Assembly (NCBI GenBank): GCA_903813345.2
Contig: CAIIXF020000008.1
Location: 24,228,822-24,292,821 of the forward strand
DNA: 64,000 bases
Reading direction: 5' to 3'
Origin: Owenia fusiformis
Taxonomy: Eukaryota > Annelida > Polychaeta > Sabellida > Oweniidae
Position numbers and translations under genes: made by a program
Notes under the pieces: model-generated
Seen by the model: the letters and a program-made list of their open reading frames with translations, nothing else
What the model was told of the DNA's origin: nothing
Database searches by the model: none
Part shown: one piece after another, positions 12,354 through 24,060 of the stretch
Layout: each line of letters opens with the position of its first letter
Position numbering within the stretch: position 1 is the first letter of the stretch

Positions 12354-13446
12354 CGAGGGGTGATCCAAAAGTCTTGGACGCCCTGCTCTATTTTTGTTGG
12401 TTTTTGATAAAATTACTTTAAACTTTCCAAAATTAAAGACCAACAACCTAACTACTTTGTGTACTAATTTCATGGAGAAATGATATATTTTATATAGTTT
12501 TCTAGATAGTTTTTAATACAGAGACTCTGCCACCCGGAACGGTATTTGCACATGGCAACTTTCAGCCTTAAATATTACCGCCATTTCACTTGTTTCGCAA
12601 GTCTTAACCACTATATTTCTTTGAATTTTGAATGTTAAACCACGTTAGTTTACTTCCTTTGTGACTAGGCAACCAATTAATTGTGTTTTAATTATAATGT
12701 CATATATGACAATGGCCGTACATGTGAAATTCTTAGAAAATGCCATCAGACAAGCAACCCTCAATCTGGCATCATTTTTGCTGCAAGATGGCTGCTGAAA
12801 TGCAGAACACGAAAGAAATCAAAGTGGAACAAAGAATACTACAAGATATTTTCACTATTATTGACCTTTGAGCAGCTACCATATGCACGATACACTCTAA
12901 CTATGGCTCCGTGTGATTTACTTCCTTTTCTCCAAGTTGAAAGGAGGGTTGAAAGAAAATGTTTTTTACTCATTGAATGAAGTTTAGAGTAGCACTCCAG
13001 CAGCATTTGTATCACATAAGCAATGGCGGTATCATAAATGTCTCCATTCATTGGTAAAGTGGTATGAAAAATGTGTTCGAATTCATGGAAAATATGTTAA
13101 AAAGTAGGTCTTAATATGTGAAGATGATGATGGCAGATGACACTCAGATTGAAAATCGAAAATTCTCTCATATCATGGCTGGTGTTAGGTTGTGCACCTG
13201 CACCTAAAGTATTTGCCATATTATAACAGTTGTGACGTGATTTGCAACATTTAAATACCGTTCCGGGTGGCAGGGACCCAGTACTAAAAGATATTTAGAA
13301 AAGTAGCTAAACTATATTATTTTCTGTTGAAACTTATACATAAAGTTGTTAAAATGTTGATTTTTATTATCTGAAAGTTTCATGTAATTATATTAAAAAA
13401 TAGCAAAAGTAGAGCGGGGCGTCCAAGACTTTTGGATCACCCCTCG
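12354..13446 (+). mobile_element. Mariner-like element with TA target duplication
   Basis: The ends CGAGGGGTGATCCAAAAGTC and its inverted copy extend for about 37 bases with one or two mismatches and are flanked by TA (12352-12353 and 13447-13448). The length of 1093 bp is slightly below a full mariner. Decayed transposase coding sequence lies inside on the plus strand. The element interrupts the second unit of a tandem array. Confidence 0.88.
12788..13107 (+). pseudogene. Mariner transposase remnant
   Basis: Fragments of a mariner DDD transposase remain in more than one frame. Around 12870-12920 the translation reads LPYARYTLTMAPCDLLPF, which matches the conserved block around the third catalytic aspartate of mariner transposases (family form LPHPPYSPDLAPCDFFLFP). 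At 13051-13107 a different frame reads LVKWYEKCVRIHGKYVKK then stop, the usual mariner C-terminus. An ATG at 12788 may be the original start, with most of the middle deleted. At least one frameshift and the missing centre mean no active enzyme can be made. Confidence 0.75.
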
Positions 13447-14226
13447 TATTTCATGTATGTTTTGATTTCAAATGAAAAATCCACCCGAGCAAGTTTTTCA
13501 GTCACTTTTTGTCCCAAAATTCATGTTTTACCCCCACCCCTGGGGGGTAAAAGTAAAAGTAAATATTCTGAGCACTCTTCCCCAGATTTTCATGAAATAA
13601 CTGCTACTATTGACTAATAATCATTGTAGATGTTTATTTTTCATTGTTACCTTGTAAAATTGATATTTTAACCCTTTCATGTACACATTTTCAAATTTTG
13701 TTAACAATGACTTTGAGGATTTTATATCAGTATTCTAAGATATTTTGATATTTAGTGAAGAAAAATCAGGGATAACGTTTTTCTATGAATCTTTATTTTT
13801 CTATGAATCTTTAATTTCAAATTATAAAAAAAATATTAACGATGGAGAAAAAAGATTTTGCCTCTTCAGTGTGTGTGTGGGGGGGGGGGGGCTGGCGGCA
13901 GGGGGGGGGGCTAACAAACTCTCCCTGACTGTCTTGAAAAAACTTCATAATAACTGGTTAACTAATGTTTCCCTCAGAGACTCGAAAAAAAAGTTATGAG
14001 AAAATACTTTTGTTGAAATTAGGTACTGTATAAGTGGTATTTAATCCGAGTGGTTAATTTGCCGAATGGTCAAATTTTATCAATTTCCTAATTTTTATTT
14101 TCCTAATGACAAGAAACTTCCCATTGGATAACATTATGAAGACAATATTTTCCGAGCCTGGCAAAAATTAGGCAATAGGAAAATTAAATGATTAGGCAAA
14201 ATTACCACTTATACAGTATACTCAAC

Positions 14227-15180
14227 ATTGAATTGGGGGATAGTAAAAGGCTTAAAATCACAAATGAATTCAAAATATCATGCAAAATGCTAATAAATAG
14301 TGAATTTTAAATCAATTTACCGTACTAGGCATGATAAAAAGGAGTTTGCACAAATTATGTACTTCGAAAATATTTTTTTCAAAATGACCCCCTACCCTCA
14401 GTTGAAGAAGGGGTGAGGCTCTTGTGATTATTTTTCTTCACAATTATTTGACAAATCACTGCCATACTTTCTGGATCTACAAAATGATACATGAGCAATG
14501 TTGTTGAATTTTTCCATTGGTATCAATGTCATACAAAATAAGCTATGAGTAAATATTCTTGTTAATAGGTAAACATAACATTGAATTGGGGGTTAGTAAA
14601 ACGCTTAAAATCACAAATAAATTTAAAATATTCTGCAAAATGTCTAATATATAGTGAACTTCATACTGATTGACCATCTTAAGTAGGATAAAAAATAATT
14701 TTCATGAATAATGAAATCACAAAATATTTTTTCATATAGACCACCCACCCAACTGTTGAAGAAGGGGTGGGGCTGTTGGGATTTTTTCTCTCCATATTAA
14801 TTCAACACATCGCTGTCATACTTTCTGGCTCTACCAAGTGATACTTGAGCAAGGTTGTGGTATTTTTCCAGAGGCATTTATGCACTACAAGAAAAGTTAT
14901 GAGGGAATGTTCTTCAAATTAGATATACTCAAAATTGAATTGGGGGTAGTAAAATGCTTAAAATCACAAATTAATTCCAAACATCCTGCAAAATGTCTAA
15001 TAAATAGTGAACTTCATACTAATTGACCATCTTAGGTATGTACTCACAATCACAATTTTTTTTTTAATTGACCCCTACCCCACTGTTGAAGAAGGGGTAG
15101 GGTGGTTGGGATTTTTTTTTTAATTCAAAATATCCTGCAAAATGCCTAATAAATGGTGTCCTCATATTAATTGACCATCT
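14227..15180. repeat. Tandem array, unit about 355 bp
   Basis: The marker TTGAATTGGGGG occurs at about 14227, 14582 and 14936, giving spacings of 355 and 354. Each copy continues with CTTAAAATCACAAAT, a GACC..CCTACCC block and GTTGAAGAAGGGGT. The third copy is shortened and runs into a further partial copy near 15120. No coding potential is evident. Confidence 0.75.
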
Positions 15181-15800
15181 TGGGCATATTTATGAGTAAT
15201 TTGGACATAAAGAGTGCCCACAAAAAATTCTTTTTGGCCCCCCCCCAAATAATTTGGGGGAGGGGGTCTACCCTCATTTTCTCTTGTAATACCCACCCTT
15301 CAACTTGCTCGGGCAGTTAAAATTTATTGCAATATAATGTTGTTTCATCATACAAAGATTCACGATTTCTGCAGAACAACGAACAAAATGATACTTTTTG
15401 ACGACGAAGATCTTGTACTACATAAAACTATAAGCATTAAATCTGTATGCTTTAGGAAATGGCCCCCTGTTAAGTTTTTTCACCATAACTTTTTATTGGC
15501 ATCTGGTAATGTCTTCAAAGGACGAGTGTCTTTAAGACCCTATATTAGCCCCCAAGATATTAGAATAAATTGTACAGGATATGAAAGGAAGAACTTTGTT
15601 TGATAACCAAATCCTAAAATTAGGTCATTCTGACCTTTATATTTCAAAATATAGGTCATTCTATTGACATATAGAAAATGGTCTTTTGAAGGAAAATGCA
15701 GTCTTTTCACAGCATCATTGTCACTCTGTTACTATTTATTTTCAAAATAATCATAATTTACTGTCTTTTATGACTTTTTAATTGCTTTTCTTGGTGTTAT
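15181..15800. other. Spacer with one unassigned 88-codon open frame
   Basis: A short hairpin of C-run, CCAAATAATTTGG and G-run lies at 15240-15266. An open frame at 15337-15603 on the plus strand encodes 88 residues without a motif I recognise. It is not preceded or followed by clear splice sites, and I do not call it a gene. Confidence 0.3.
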
Positions 15801-15803
15801 CTT

Positions 15804-16170
15804 ACATCATGAGGAAGCACAAAGGGCAACATTGGAAAACACATAAATATAACAAAATCAAAAGTGCGTGTCAAACTATTGAATATTGATCTTCCTTATA
15901 TTTCATTGAGATTGTCCACAAACAGTTTGCAAAAATAATTCTGAAAAGAATATTGAGTTTATTTATTTACATCACAGTGAGAAAGAACAAGGGGCAAAAT
16001 TGAAAAACAGATAAAGTAATAACAAATCAAAAATGCATATCAATCGGTTATATACTGATCTGCTTTATTGAGATCAATTGCTCATAAACAGTTTGCATTG
16101 AAATGGCAGTAAAATTGAATTTTTTATTTTACATCACAGCGAGGAAGCACAAGGGGCAACATTTGAAAAC
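15804..16170. repeat. Three tandem copies, unit about 165 bp
   Basis: The markers ACATCA, GGAAGCACAA and GGGCAACATT followed by GAAAACACATAAA recur at about 15804, 15970 and 16134. The intervening sequence, including CATAAACAGTTTGCA, also aligns. The third copy is partial. Confidence 0.7.
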
Positions 16171-16326
16171 ACATAAAATATATCAATTTCCCCAAAAATT
16201 ACTCTGGACTTTACATAACTATTGTACTATACTATAACTATGTGTCTATAACTGTGTAAATGAGCACATTCACATGTTGGATATCTTTTTTATTTAAAAT
16301 GTCAAACTCGGCATTTCCTTTTGCTT

Positions 16327-16530
16327 TTATCCCCCTTGTGCCTTCCACAGGCTTGGGGACCAAAGAACATATGCAACATGTGCACATGAACCTACAACTC
16401 TACTCCCAATTGGGCATAAGCAATACCATCCAATGATTCCATCAATGCTATAACTATCTGTATCTGGGTTGTACTCCACCCAAATATCGTGAAATTTGGA
16501 GGGCACAAACCTTGACTGGATTTTTTTCAC
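16327..16530 (-). pseudogene. SWIM-type zinc finger remnant, probably transposon-derived
   Basis: The 67-codon open frame contains WYCLCPIGSRVVGSCAHVAY. This is the CxC..CxH pattern of SWIM zinc fingers, with the metal ligands Cys, Cys, Cys and His all present. In invertebrate genomes the G-[SA]-R-V-V-G-x-C-[SA]-H-V form is common in repeat-associated proteins from DNA transposons. Only the finger and about 40 preceding residues are visible. There is no upstream catalytic domain in either direction, so it is best read as a fragment. A host gene exon cannot be excluded, but I see no convincing splice borders. Confidence 0.55.
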
Positions 16531-17119
16531 AAATATTTATTAATCATTACGGTATATTAATCTTTTTATCTACTTGTCTACTTGAAGATGCTTGTCTGTG
16601 TATCAATTTTTGGTTGACTTGATTTATGCCAAAGGGGAATTGACGTACATCGACTTCAGTCAAAATGGGGCAGTCTTCAGAGAGTGTACATTTTATTAGA
16701 AAATGTTATTTTCCTGCCTACTGATTGTGACTTACATTTCTTCTGCACAATGTACAATAAAGAACATTGGTATGATCAGCAAATCAACTGTGATAATACA
16801 AAAAATACTATTCATTGACAAAACTGACACCTGACCGGGAGGATTAAATGATTGTGCAAAAATCCCCTCAATTTTGCCTGTACATTTTTATGAATGTATT
16901 GGAAGGATTTACATGTTATTATGTTGCTTAGAGCCATGGTAAGGATATGCTTCTCAAGAGGTCATGCTCCAGTGCAGATATACACATTTGTTCATGAAAA
17001 GATCACATGAATAAAGAAAATATACTTGAAAATATAAAACACAATTGTCACAATCATTCAAAATGGCTGAAAGCATTTTATTTCATGCTGAAAATTGCAG
17101 AAAAGTTCCATTTTTGCAC

Positions 17120-17220
17120 AACGCCTGGTCCTTACCTAGATTTTTATATACCTCAAGAGGTACCTTAGAAGTACACTATTCCCTCACTACATATAACTTT
17201 CTAGGTAAGAACCAGGCGTT
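17120..17220. repeat. Hairpin element with 21-bp inverted ends
   Basis: The left end (17120-17140, AACGCCTGGTCCTTACCTAG) and right end (17200-17220) are reverse complements with one mismatch in 21. The total of about 100 bp fits a very small MITE. No target duplication is certain. Confidence 0.7.
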
Positions 17221-17574
17221 ATATGAACATAGCAAGAGTTCATCATGACTTTCCTCTCTCAAAGAATAAGTAGGTCAACACAATTACAAACATAATTCAT
17301 CCCTATTCAATGGCTATTGAAATATGACTATTTAAGTGTAAAAATATTAATCTCCTGAGTGTATAGAGTGACACAATTAAACAAATGAAAATCTGCCAAG
17401 TTGGGTTTATACATTCTGGAGACTTTTTCTGAAATTGATAAAAAATTCTCATTTTCAAAGGAAGTGATGTGAATCCCTCAAACGGTTTGACTGGAAACCT
17501 GTAGACAAGATTATTCGGGGCGCCCGCCCGCCCGACCGCCCGGCAAACTGATTACAATATAGCACCTTAGGGTG

Positions 17575-17955
17575 CGATAAAAAGCTAGTACTATTTCTAC
17601 CATACGTGTTTTCTTAAGAATAAAATTATGCAATCTTACACCATCACAGTTGTTAAAGTTATAACAGTTGTAGCTAGTTGTAGCTAGATAACTGAATGAA
17701 GTATATTTATGGAAAGTTTGAACATCCTAGCTTTGCTAATTTGTTATCAGTTTATTATAATGTAATCATTAGCACCAATAGACAAAATCAGAAAAAGCTA
17801 GCACATTCTACCATACGTTTTGTCTTAAGAATAAATCCACGCAATCTTACATCATCGTAGTTGTTAAAGTTATTACACCAAGTTGTAGATAATTAGTCTA
17901 AATTGAATGAAGTATATGTGGGGAAAGTTTGAACATCCTAGCTCTACTAATAACA
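17575..17955. repeat. Two direct copies, spacing about 215 bp
   Basis: AAAAGCTAG, then TTCTACCATACG, TCTTAAGAATAAA, CAATCTTACA and AAGTTTGAACATCCTAGCT occur in the same order twice. A GC-rich CCCGCC run lies just before the first copy (17520-17545) and a long C-run follows the second (17980-17997). Confidence 0.7.
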
Positions 17956-18363
17956 TTTTTACAAAGGGGGTGCCCTTTTGACCCCCCCCCCCCCCCTTAG
18001 TTGTTCGTGTGACTATTTTTACCTTAGGGTTTCTAGGGTTAATTCACTACCACCAATAATATCACTACCTCTCTAATATTGAGAGGTCTATAAAAATGTT
18101 GCATATGCTATTTTGTTCCAACAAGGTTCAGAAAGACATTTTATTTCATCCTCAAGAATTGGTGGAAAGGAATAAAAAACAATTGCACTAAAACAAAAAA
18201 TGTTAACAAAACCAGTTATATAAAATATATATGAATAATTTTTGCATTAAATTGTTGCCAATCAGTCAACAATACATAAAGGATCGTGTTTTTTTACAGA
18301 ATGTTTTCAATAATTGGTTTAAGGGGAAAACATATATATTTCAGTTATATAATAAATATAATA

Positions 18364-19002
18364 CAGGGTGTCCCGAAAGTATGGGCCCCCCCCTAGGCAG
18401 ATATATTCCACTGTCCCCATAGTATGTGTCATATATCATTTTAAAGCTTATCCAAAGTTACATTGATTTGCCAAGTATCATGGTTTAACTCCCAAATGGG
18501 AAAAAGTTACAGTCATTTTAAAAGCTAGTGTTTTGTCAAAATAAAGTTCCATTTTACACCAAATTACCAGTCAATGAGTCCCCCCTTGGCCATGTTAACA
18601 GCAGTAATTATTTTCAGATATGACCTTAAAAGCCCTTCAAATAGGGGTGTGGAATTGTATAACCCTCTTAAAACCTGTTAAGGCACTTTTGAAGAGTTTC
18701 CTTAGAGTTTCTACCCTCACCATTCTCTTTTTCCAACTCAATATCCGTCCTACCCGAAAAGAATTGCTGCTGTTAAGATGGCCCGGAAGGACACATTGAC
18801 TAGTGATTTGGTGTAAAATTGAACTTTATTTTGACCAAACACTAAGTTTTTAAATGCCTGTAATTTTTTCACATTTGAGAGTTGAACCATGATACTTGGT
18901 GAATCAATGTAACTTTGGATACGCTTTAAAATGATATATGACACATACTATGACGACACTGGTATATGTCTGCCTAGGGGGGGATACTTTCGGGACACCT
19001 TG
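18364..19002. mobile_element. Fold-back element with mariner-like ends and TA duplication
   Basis: The left end CAGGGTGTCCCGAAAGTATG and the right end, inverted, CAAGGTGTCCCGAAAGTATC are flanked by TA. The inverted repeat continues well into the element: the CTAGGCAG block, the TGTGTCATATATCATTTTAA block and the AAAGTTCCATTTTACACCAA block all pair across a loop near 18610-18740. The 639-bp element has no transposase frame and is non-autonomous. Confidence 0.85.
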
Positions 19003-19519
19003 TATATATAATTCAGTTCGCCATATATATCGATACCTATCCTTTTAACATGTTTGGTTGCTTAATGAAGAAGCTATCTAAGAGTGTTTTTCTCTCATAT
19101 TCAAAAGGTTCATTGTATTTATCTGTATTGTCGTATTGCACGATTGTGTGGATGTGCGAGTGTGTTCGCTGTAAATAAGTTAGTATTGAATTTAAGAAAA
19201 TCAATTAAATAAACAGTTTTATGATTAATAAATGTGTGAATGTCTGCTTTATTGATTGACATATTAGTAGTTAGGAGAAGACCAACAATGTGCACTGTTA
19301 CTGTACATTTGAAATTGAGATATATTTTTTGACGTAGATATAATAATTGTTATTCCGTATTAACAATCATAGTTTTCAAAACAAATCATTGAACGTTTTC
19401 CTTCTATTTTAATCACTGAGTCAGAAAAACAAACCTTGTCAAAATGTCAAGCATGGGACTTCAAAATATATTTCAAACTTGTTAAAAGAACCGTGTCCTA
19501 TATCCCGGGTCCTATATTC
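19003..19519. other. Presumed 3' flank of the annexin gene
   Basis: Non-coding. Read on the minus strand, an AATAAA hexamer lies at 19248-19253. It could serve as a polyadenylation signal for the gene ending at 20081, which would place the fold-back at 19520-20052 inside the 3' UTR. This is inference from position only. Confidence 0.35.
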
Positions 19520-20052
19520 ACTGGTGATCCACTCGATTACGCTAGTTACCGAAACGGTTCGTTTTGGTAACAAAATGTCGGAACGTCGAAGGTACGATTT
19601 TTCACTTTTCCTTATTTCACGCGTTGTAGGCAGAATCCCTACGACATTTTTTCTCACAAACGTATATCAGTATCATATGTTTTAGAAAATGTTCATGTTT
19701 GCAAAAAATAGCTCAGAAGACAACAGAATCGTCGATTTAATTCCTCACTTAAGTTACATAAACGGTTTGGGTTAAAAGTGCAGATCTTAACTGTTTTTCG
19801 AAAAACCGTTTATGTAACTTAAGTGAAGAATTAAATCGACGATTCTGTTGTCTTCTGAACTATTTGTTCGCACATATGTACATTTTCTTAAACATATGAT
19901 ACTCATACACGTTTGTGTTAAAAACGTCCTGGGAATTCTGCCTAGAACGTGTGAAATAAAGAAAAGAGAAAAATCGTACCTTCGACGTTCCGACATTTTG
20001 TTACCAAAACGAACAGTTTCGGTAACCAGCGTAATCGAGTGGATCACCAGTG
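19520..20052. repeat. Fold-back repeat family B, full inverted copy
   Basis: The arms starting CACTGGTGATCCACTCGATT (about 19520) and ending with the inverted sequence at 20052 pair nearly throughout. The paired blocks include AACAAAATGTCGGAACGTCG and AACAGAATCGTCGATTTA, with the turn near 19790. One arm recurs at 63773-64000. The element ends 28 bases before the stop codon of the annexin gene, on the 3' side. Open frames in both orientations arise because each arm is read twice; they are not genes. Confidence 0.85.
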
Positions 20053-20080
20053 ATATTGACCAATGCGTGTCGTAGATTGA

Positions 20081-20206
20081 TCAATTTCCCTTGACAATAG
20101 CTAGTAGCATTTTCTTAAAGTCCCCTCTTGTTTCTGATTGGATGTCTTCCTCTAAGGTTCTTTTGAAATCCTTTTCGTATTTTGACTTGATCTGAGTCAA
20201 ATCAAT
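20081..20206 (-). CDS. Annexin, last coding exon (end of repeat 4)
   Basis: This exon encodes 41 residues and a TGA stop, from IDLTQIKSKYEKDFKRTLEE to KKMLLAIVKGN. It is the end of the fourth annexin repeat: IDL..I...Y.K.F..L...I...T.GDF...L.AI is the standard closing helix pattern. The acceptor reads TTATTTTCAG before ATTGATTTG, in phase 0, which fits the preceding exon. The Glu in the SETRGDF block takes the place of the acidic residue that completes the type II calcium site begun in the previous exon. The protein ends with a short tail, as most annexins do. Confidence 0.9.
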   Translation of the reverse strand: MDLTQIKSKYEKDFKRTLEEDIQSETRGDFKKMLLAIVKGN

Positions 20207-20880
20207 CTGAAAATAAAGCAGTTAACGCTTGGAGTAGAGAGTCGGTACTATCACTCATTATTTGATCATAAAAGAACATAAAATAATTAAAGCCTTTTCG
20301 TGAAATTGACACTTCAGATATTGGATTGTTGTACGTCCTCTCGTATATATCATGCAAAGATATATCAAGTATTGAGAATAGATGTCACCCCTGGCTGTGG
20401 GGAAACGTTTTTTAAAAGAATATAGACAATAAAAACCAGGTGTATATTGTTGACAAGATAAGCCATTTGGCCAAAATACTAACGTGTTCTCTATACGAAT
20501 TGGTAATTAGAAATTAGTATAGTTAATAATGGAAATATCACGAAACCCCGTCAAAGGAGTGGCATCATCATTAGAAACGGGGACATCGTCTCATTCTTTT
20601 TAAAGAATAAGTGAAACATTAAATGAGCCAGGCAACAGGAAAAGGGGTCTTATCACAGATTTTTTCGATATTCTGATTTTTTGTTTACCTTAAAAAGAAC
20701 CCTTTCAAATGAGCCATGGCTTATGTCTTTACAATTTTTCCTTGCATATATAGACCAAAAAGTCGGATCCTAATTTAGCTCATTTTCCTCTTAATCGTGG
20801 GCACATTTTTGGCTCTGTAGCACAACTTTTTTGTGATAAGACCGGTTTTCCTATGGCCAGGCTCAAATAGCATTTAATAC
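20207..20880 (-). other. Annexin intron, 674 bp
   Basis: This intron lies between the last two coding exons. It contains MITE family A copy 2, which begins a few bases inside the donor. The rest is AT-rich with no gene. Confidence 0.7.
20625..20864. mobile_element. MITE family A, copy 2, with 4-bp target duplication
   Basis: This is a 240-bp element with inverted ends (GAGCCAGGC and GCCAGGCTC, then GGTCTTATCAC and its complement). It is flanked by AAAT at 20621-20624 and 20865-20868. It matches 8159-8568 apart from that copy's extra 165 bases. On the minus strand it begins about 16 bases after the donor of the annexin exon at 20881-20993, so it has landed almost on a splice site. Confidence 0.8.
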
Positions 20881-20993
20881 CTCCGATCTAGAAACGATGA
20901 TTCTAATAAGAGTGTTGTCATCCGTCCCGAACCCGGACATCGCGTTTTGTAATCTATCTGAGAAGAATGCAACTGGGTCTTCTATCGCTTGGA
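20881..20993 (-). CDS. Annexin exon, start of repeat 4
   Basis: The translation reads QAIEDPVAFFSDRLQNAMSG then FGTDDNTLIRIIVSRSE. AFF..RL..AM.G.GTDD..LIRI.VSRSE is the diagnostic fourth-repeat opening of annexins. The MSGFGT block is the intact type II calcium loop (M-K-G-x-G-T family form). The acceptor is TTATTCCACAG, in phase 1: the split codon is completed by the last G of the previous exon, giving ALVALVQAIEDP. The donor reads GTATTA, and my boundary there is good to about one base. The exon is followed almost directly by a MITE insertion. Confidence 0.9.
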
Positions 20994-23900
20994 CTGTGGA
21001 ATAAACATATCATACTATTTAGTCGGATCGTGTAATGGCACGATTGCGAGAGATCCCGATTATCTGAATTCCATTTTCATAGTGTATAATCACAATTTCA
21101 ATTTTATCAGTTGCTGGCACACTTTTGCCGTAAGGTTGAAAGAAGTAACTTTTGGCAATACAATATGTTAGAGTAACCTAGTAGGTGTAAGAAAATATCT
21201 TGGTGATGGGCTTTAAGTGGTAAAAACAATTTTCACGGCCGAATTGGACTTCAATTCCTACGATTTCAGGGGATACTATAAGATTATTTCATAACATAAA
21301 GGATATATTTACTATTGTTCTGCTTTCTACTGCACACATTACTAGTCCAGAGATGAATAATGTCCTAAAGTTATAGGCCGATATCTGAATTAGTCTCAGA
21401 AATATTTCAATTAATAGGAAAAAATATGCGAATATACGATAGAAAGCGAATCAATGCATTTAAAACATCTTCAATTGTTACTTGACAATGTAATTCATTT
21501 ATAACTAGAATATAGGACTCTACATTTTTATATATACGTTTTCAATTTAGTACAATGTTTTATAATGAAATCTAATAGGCTGTTTCAATTTACCAACTTT
21601 TTCTCGGATCACCCTTACCTTTTGACAAAATGATCTACTATATGACCAATAGCCACAAAAAATAGCTCAACTGATCAACGTTTAACCCCCCCCCCCTCTA
21701 CCCCGATGTTTGTTTTGTATGGGGTCTGCCACATGCAACAAGTCCATTTTCAGTGCTTACTATCACATGAAATATAAGTCACAATGTTTCCACAATACCC
21801 GGGCAATGAGATAGTGCCATTAAGAATACATATGCGCAGATTCAAGATCATAGTGTAAATACTTGCCGATCTATCGGCGTTCAAAAATGAGGAAAGTTGT
21901 CCCGAGTGCCGTTTCAACTAATTTTGAATTAAAACTGCTACTTATGAATTTTTTTCTCAACATCTGTGATTTGGTTAGACTCCAAACACAGGATATCAAG
22001 ACATAGTGCTACCAAATTCTGATATTGAAAATTTCAGAGTCATAGATCAAGTATTCATACCTGCATGGACTCTTAAAAAGACCCAAAAGACAAAAATGCA
22101 GAACAATTTATCTCTTAAATTTTACTTTTATTTACCATAATTTCTGATTCTGCCTCTGGTTAGTAATACCAATAATACATATGAGTAGACTTATGGTCAT
22201 AGTAAGTGTAGTTACAGATTTATTAGCATCTAAAAATGGGAGAAGCTGTAGCGAGTGCAATTTTCACCTATAATTCATAATATTTAAACTGCAGCTTTCA
22301 GGATTTTCTTCTCTAAAACAAGAATTCCGTGAGACCCCCAAAGACAGGATTCCATATCACTGTACCACCAAATATATATGAGAGTAGTTTCAGGAAATTA
22401 TATCAAATAATCATTCAACCATTGACACCTAAAAATATGCAATTTTTTTTAACTAAACTGTATTTTATTTAGAACTGAAACGTGTAGTACTTACTAGGAG
22501 TTACATCTAGTTATTATTTATTAAGTGACTTCACCATCCGAATTGATATAATCACTGATATGCTTAAGACCAAAACACCTATAAAGAATGTTTTGTTATT
22601 GAATACTGAGAATACATTGTTTTTACATTACGAAGCTTTATTTTTACCTGAAAGTATTTTGGAACATATCTCTTGCTTAAATATTTTATGCAATGTTACT
22701 TTCCAAAACTTTCCAAGAACAATTAGTCCATCCTATACTTTCACATGTTATTCTCCATTTTGTTTCCAAAAATTGTGGGAGCTTTAAACTCTATAAGAGC
22801 TTAATACCAATTATACCATGCACCCTATTTGCCCTCCGTCGCTTTTTTCTTAGGATGGCCAGGCATATTTCAAACTGAAGAGTAAAGTCAATTAAAGTGA
22901 TACGTATATAGCTGTATATAACAAAGCATCTTTCACTTGATACTGTGATGTCAAGCTAAGCATTCAAACAGTGTATTTTGTCCAAAGATACAATAAAGTA
23001 CTGATTAAATATTTTTAGCAATTCAGATGCCTTGGAATTAAAGTAAATACTTGGTATATATTACCAATATTATTTTTACTTATTATTGGTGGTACAATGA
23101 CCAGGTTTCCTTTAATGTCTTTGGTCTTACGGTGCAGTTTGTGAAAAGAAAATCCAGAAAGTTGCAGTCTTGGATGAAAAACTGGTGAAAATCATACTTG
23201 CTACAGCTTTTCCCATTTTCAGAAGCCAATAGATCTGTAACTCCACTTACTATGACCTTAAGTCTCCTCATACGTATTATTGGTGGTACTAACTGGAGGC
23301 AGAATCAGAAATTATGTCAAATAAAAGTAACATTTAAGAGATAAATTGTTCTGAATAGTGCATCTTTCATATTTTTCGCAATATCTGACAGATTTTTTGT
23401 CCTTTTGGGTCGTTTTAAAAGTACATGCAGAAGTGAATATTTGATCTAGAGCTCTGAAACTTCCAATATCGGAACTTGGTAGCATTATGTCTTGTATGTC
23501 TTGGTATCTTATGTTTGGGGTAAAAAAGTCACAGATGTTGAGAAAAATATTCTTAAGTAGCAGTTTCAGTTCAAAATTAGTTAAAACTGCACTCACGACA
23601 GCTTTCTCTATTTTTGAACGCCGATAGATCGGTAAGTATTAGTATTAAGACCTTGAATCTGCTCATATTATGTAGTCTTTGTGGTACTTTCTCATTGCCA
23701 AGGTAATTTGGAAACACTGTGACTTACATTTCATGTGTTAGTGAAAACTGAAAATGAAACAGCCTATTAGATTTCATTATGATACATTGTACAAAATTGA
23801 AAACGTATATATAAAATATGTAGAGTCATATATTTTAGTAATAAATGAATTACATTGTCAAGTAACAAGTGAAGATGTTTTAAATGCACTGATTTGCTTG

Positions 23901-24060
23901 CTATCAATACAAGTTTTTAACTGTATGCTGCAAAATGATAACACTGACCATGCCCACTTTCCAGGGGAAGGGTACTATAAAGTCATATTAAAAATCATAA
24001 ATAGTACATTATCATTATTATAATTGTATAACAATATCAAACAAAGCTTGAATTCGAGAA

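Larger units (their letters stand above)
11800..13900. repeat. Tandem copies of a ~500-bp repeat, second copy split by mariner
   Basis: The sequence from CTGCAGAAATTAA near 11813, through CACCCGAGCAAGTT and TTACCCCCACCCC, to the AAAATTGATATTTTAA-like tail recurs. The recurring copy begins near 12331 and, after the mariner at 12354-13446, continues at 13449-13680. Joining the flanks of the mariner restores the order seen in the first copy. A related ACTTGCTCGGG motif occurs once more, inverted, near 15304. The open frames across the C/G-rich parts are not convincing genes. Confidence 0.65.

Noticed and set aside
13745-13999. An 84-codon open frame running through G-runs
   Set aside because: The Gly-rich part is translated G-runs. 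There is no motif, and the region is a tandem repeat.
19439-20075. Four open frames with similar sequences on both strands
   Set aside because: They are the two arms of a fold-back element read in both directions. The same frame recurs at 63769 because one arm is duplicated there.
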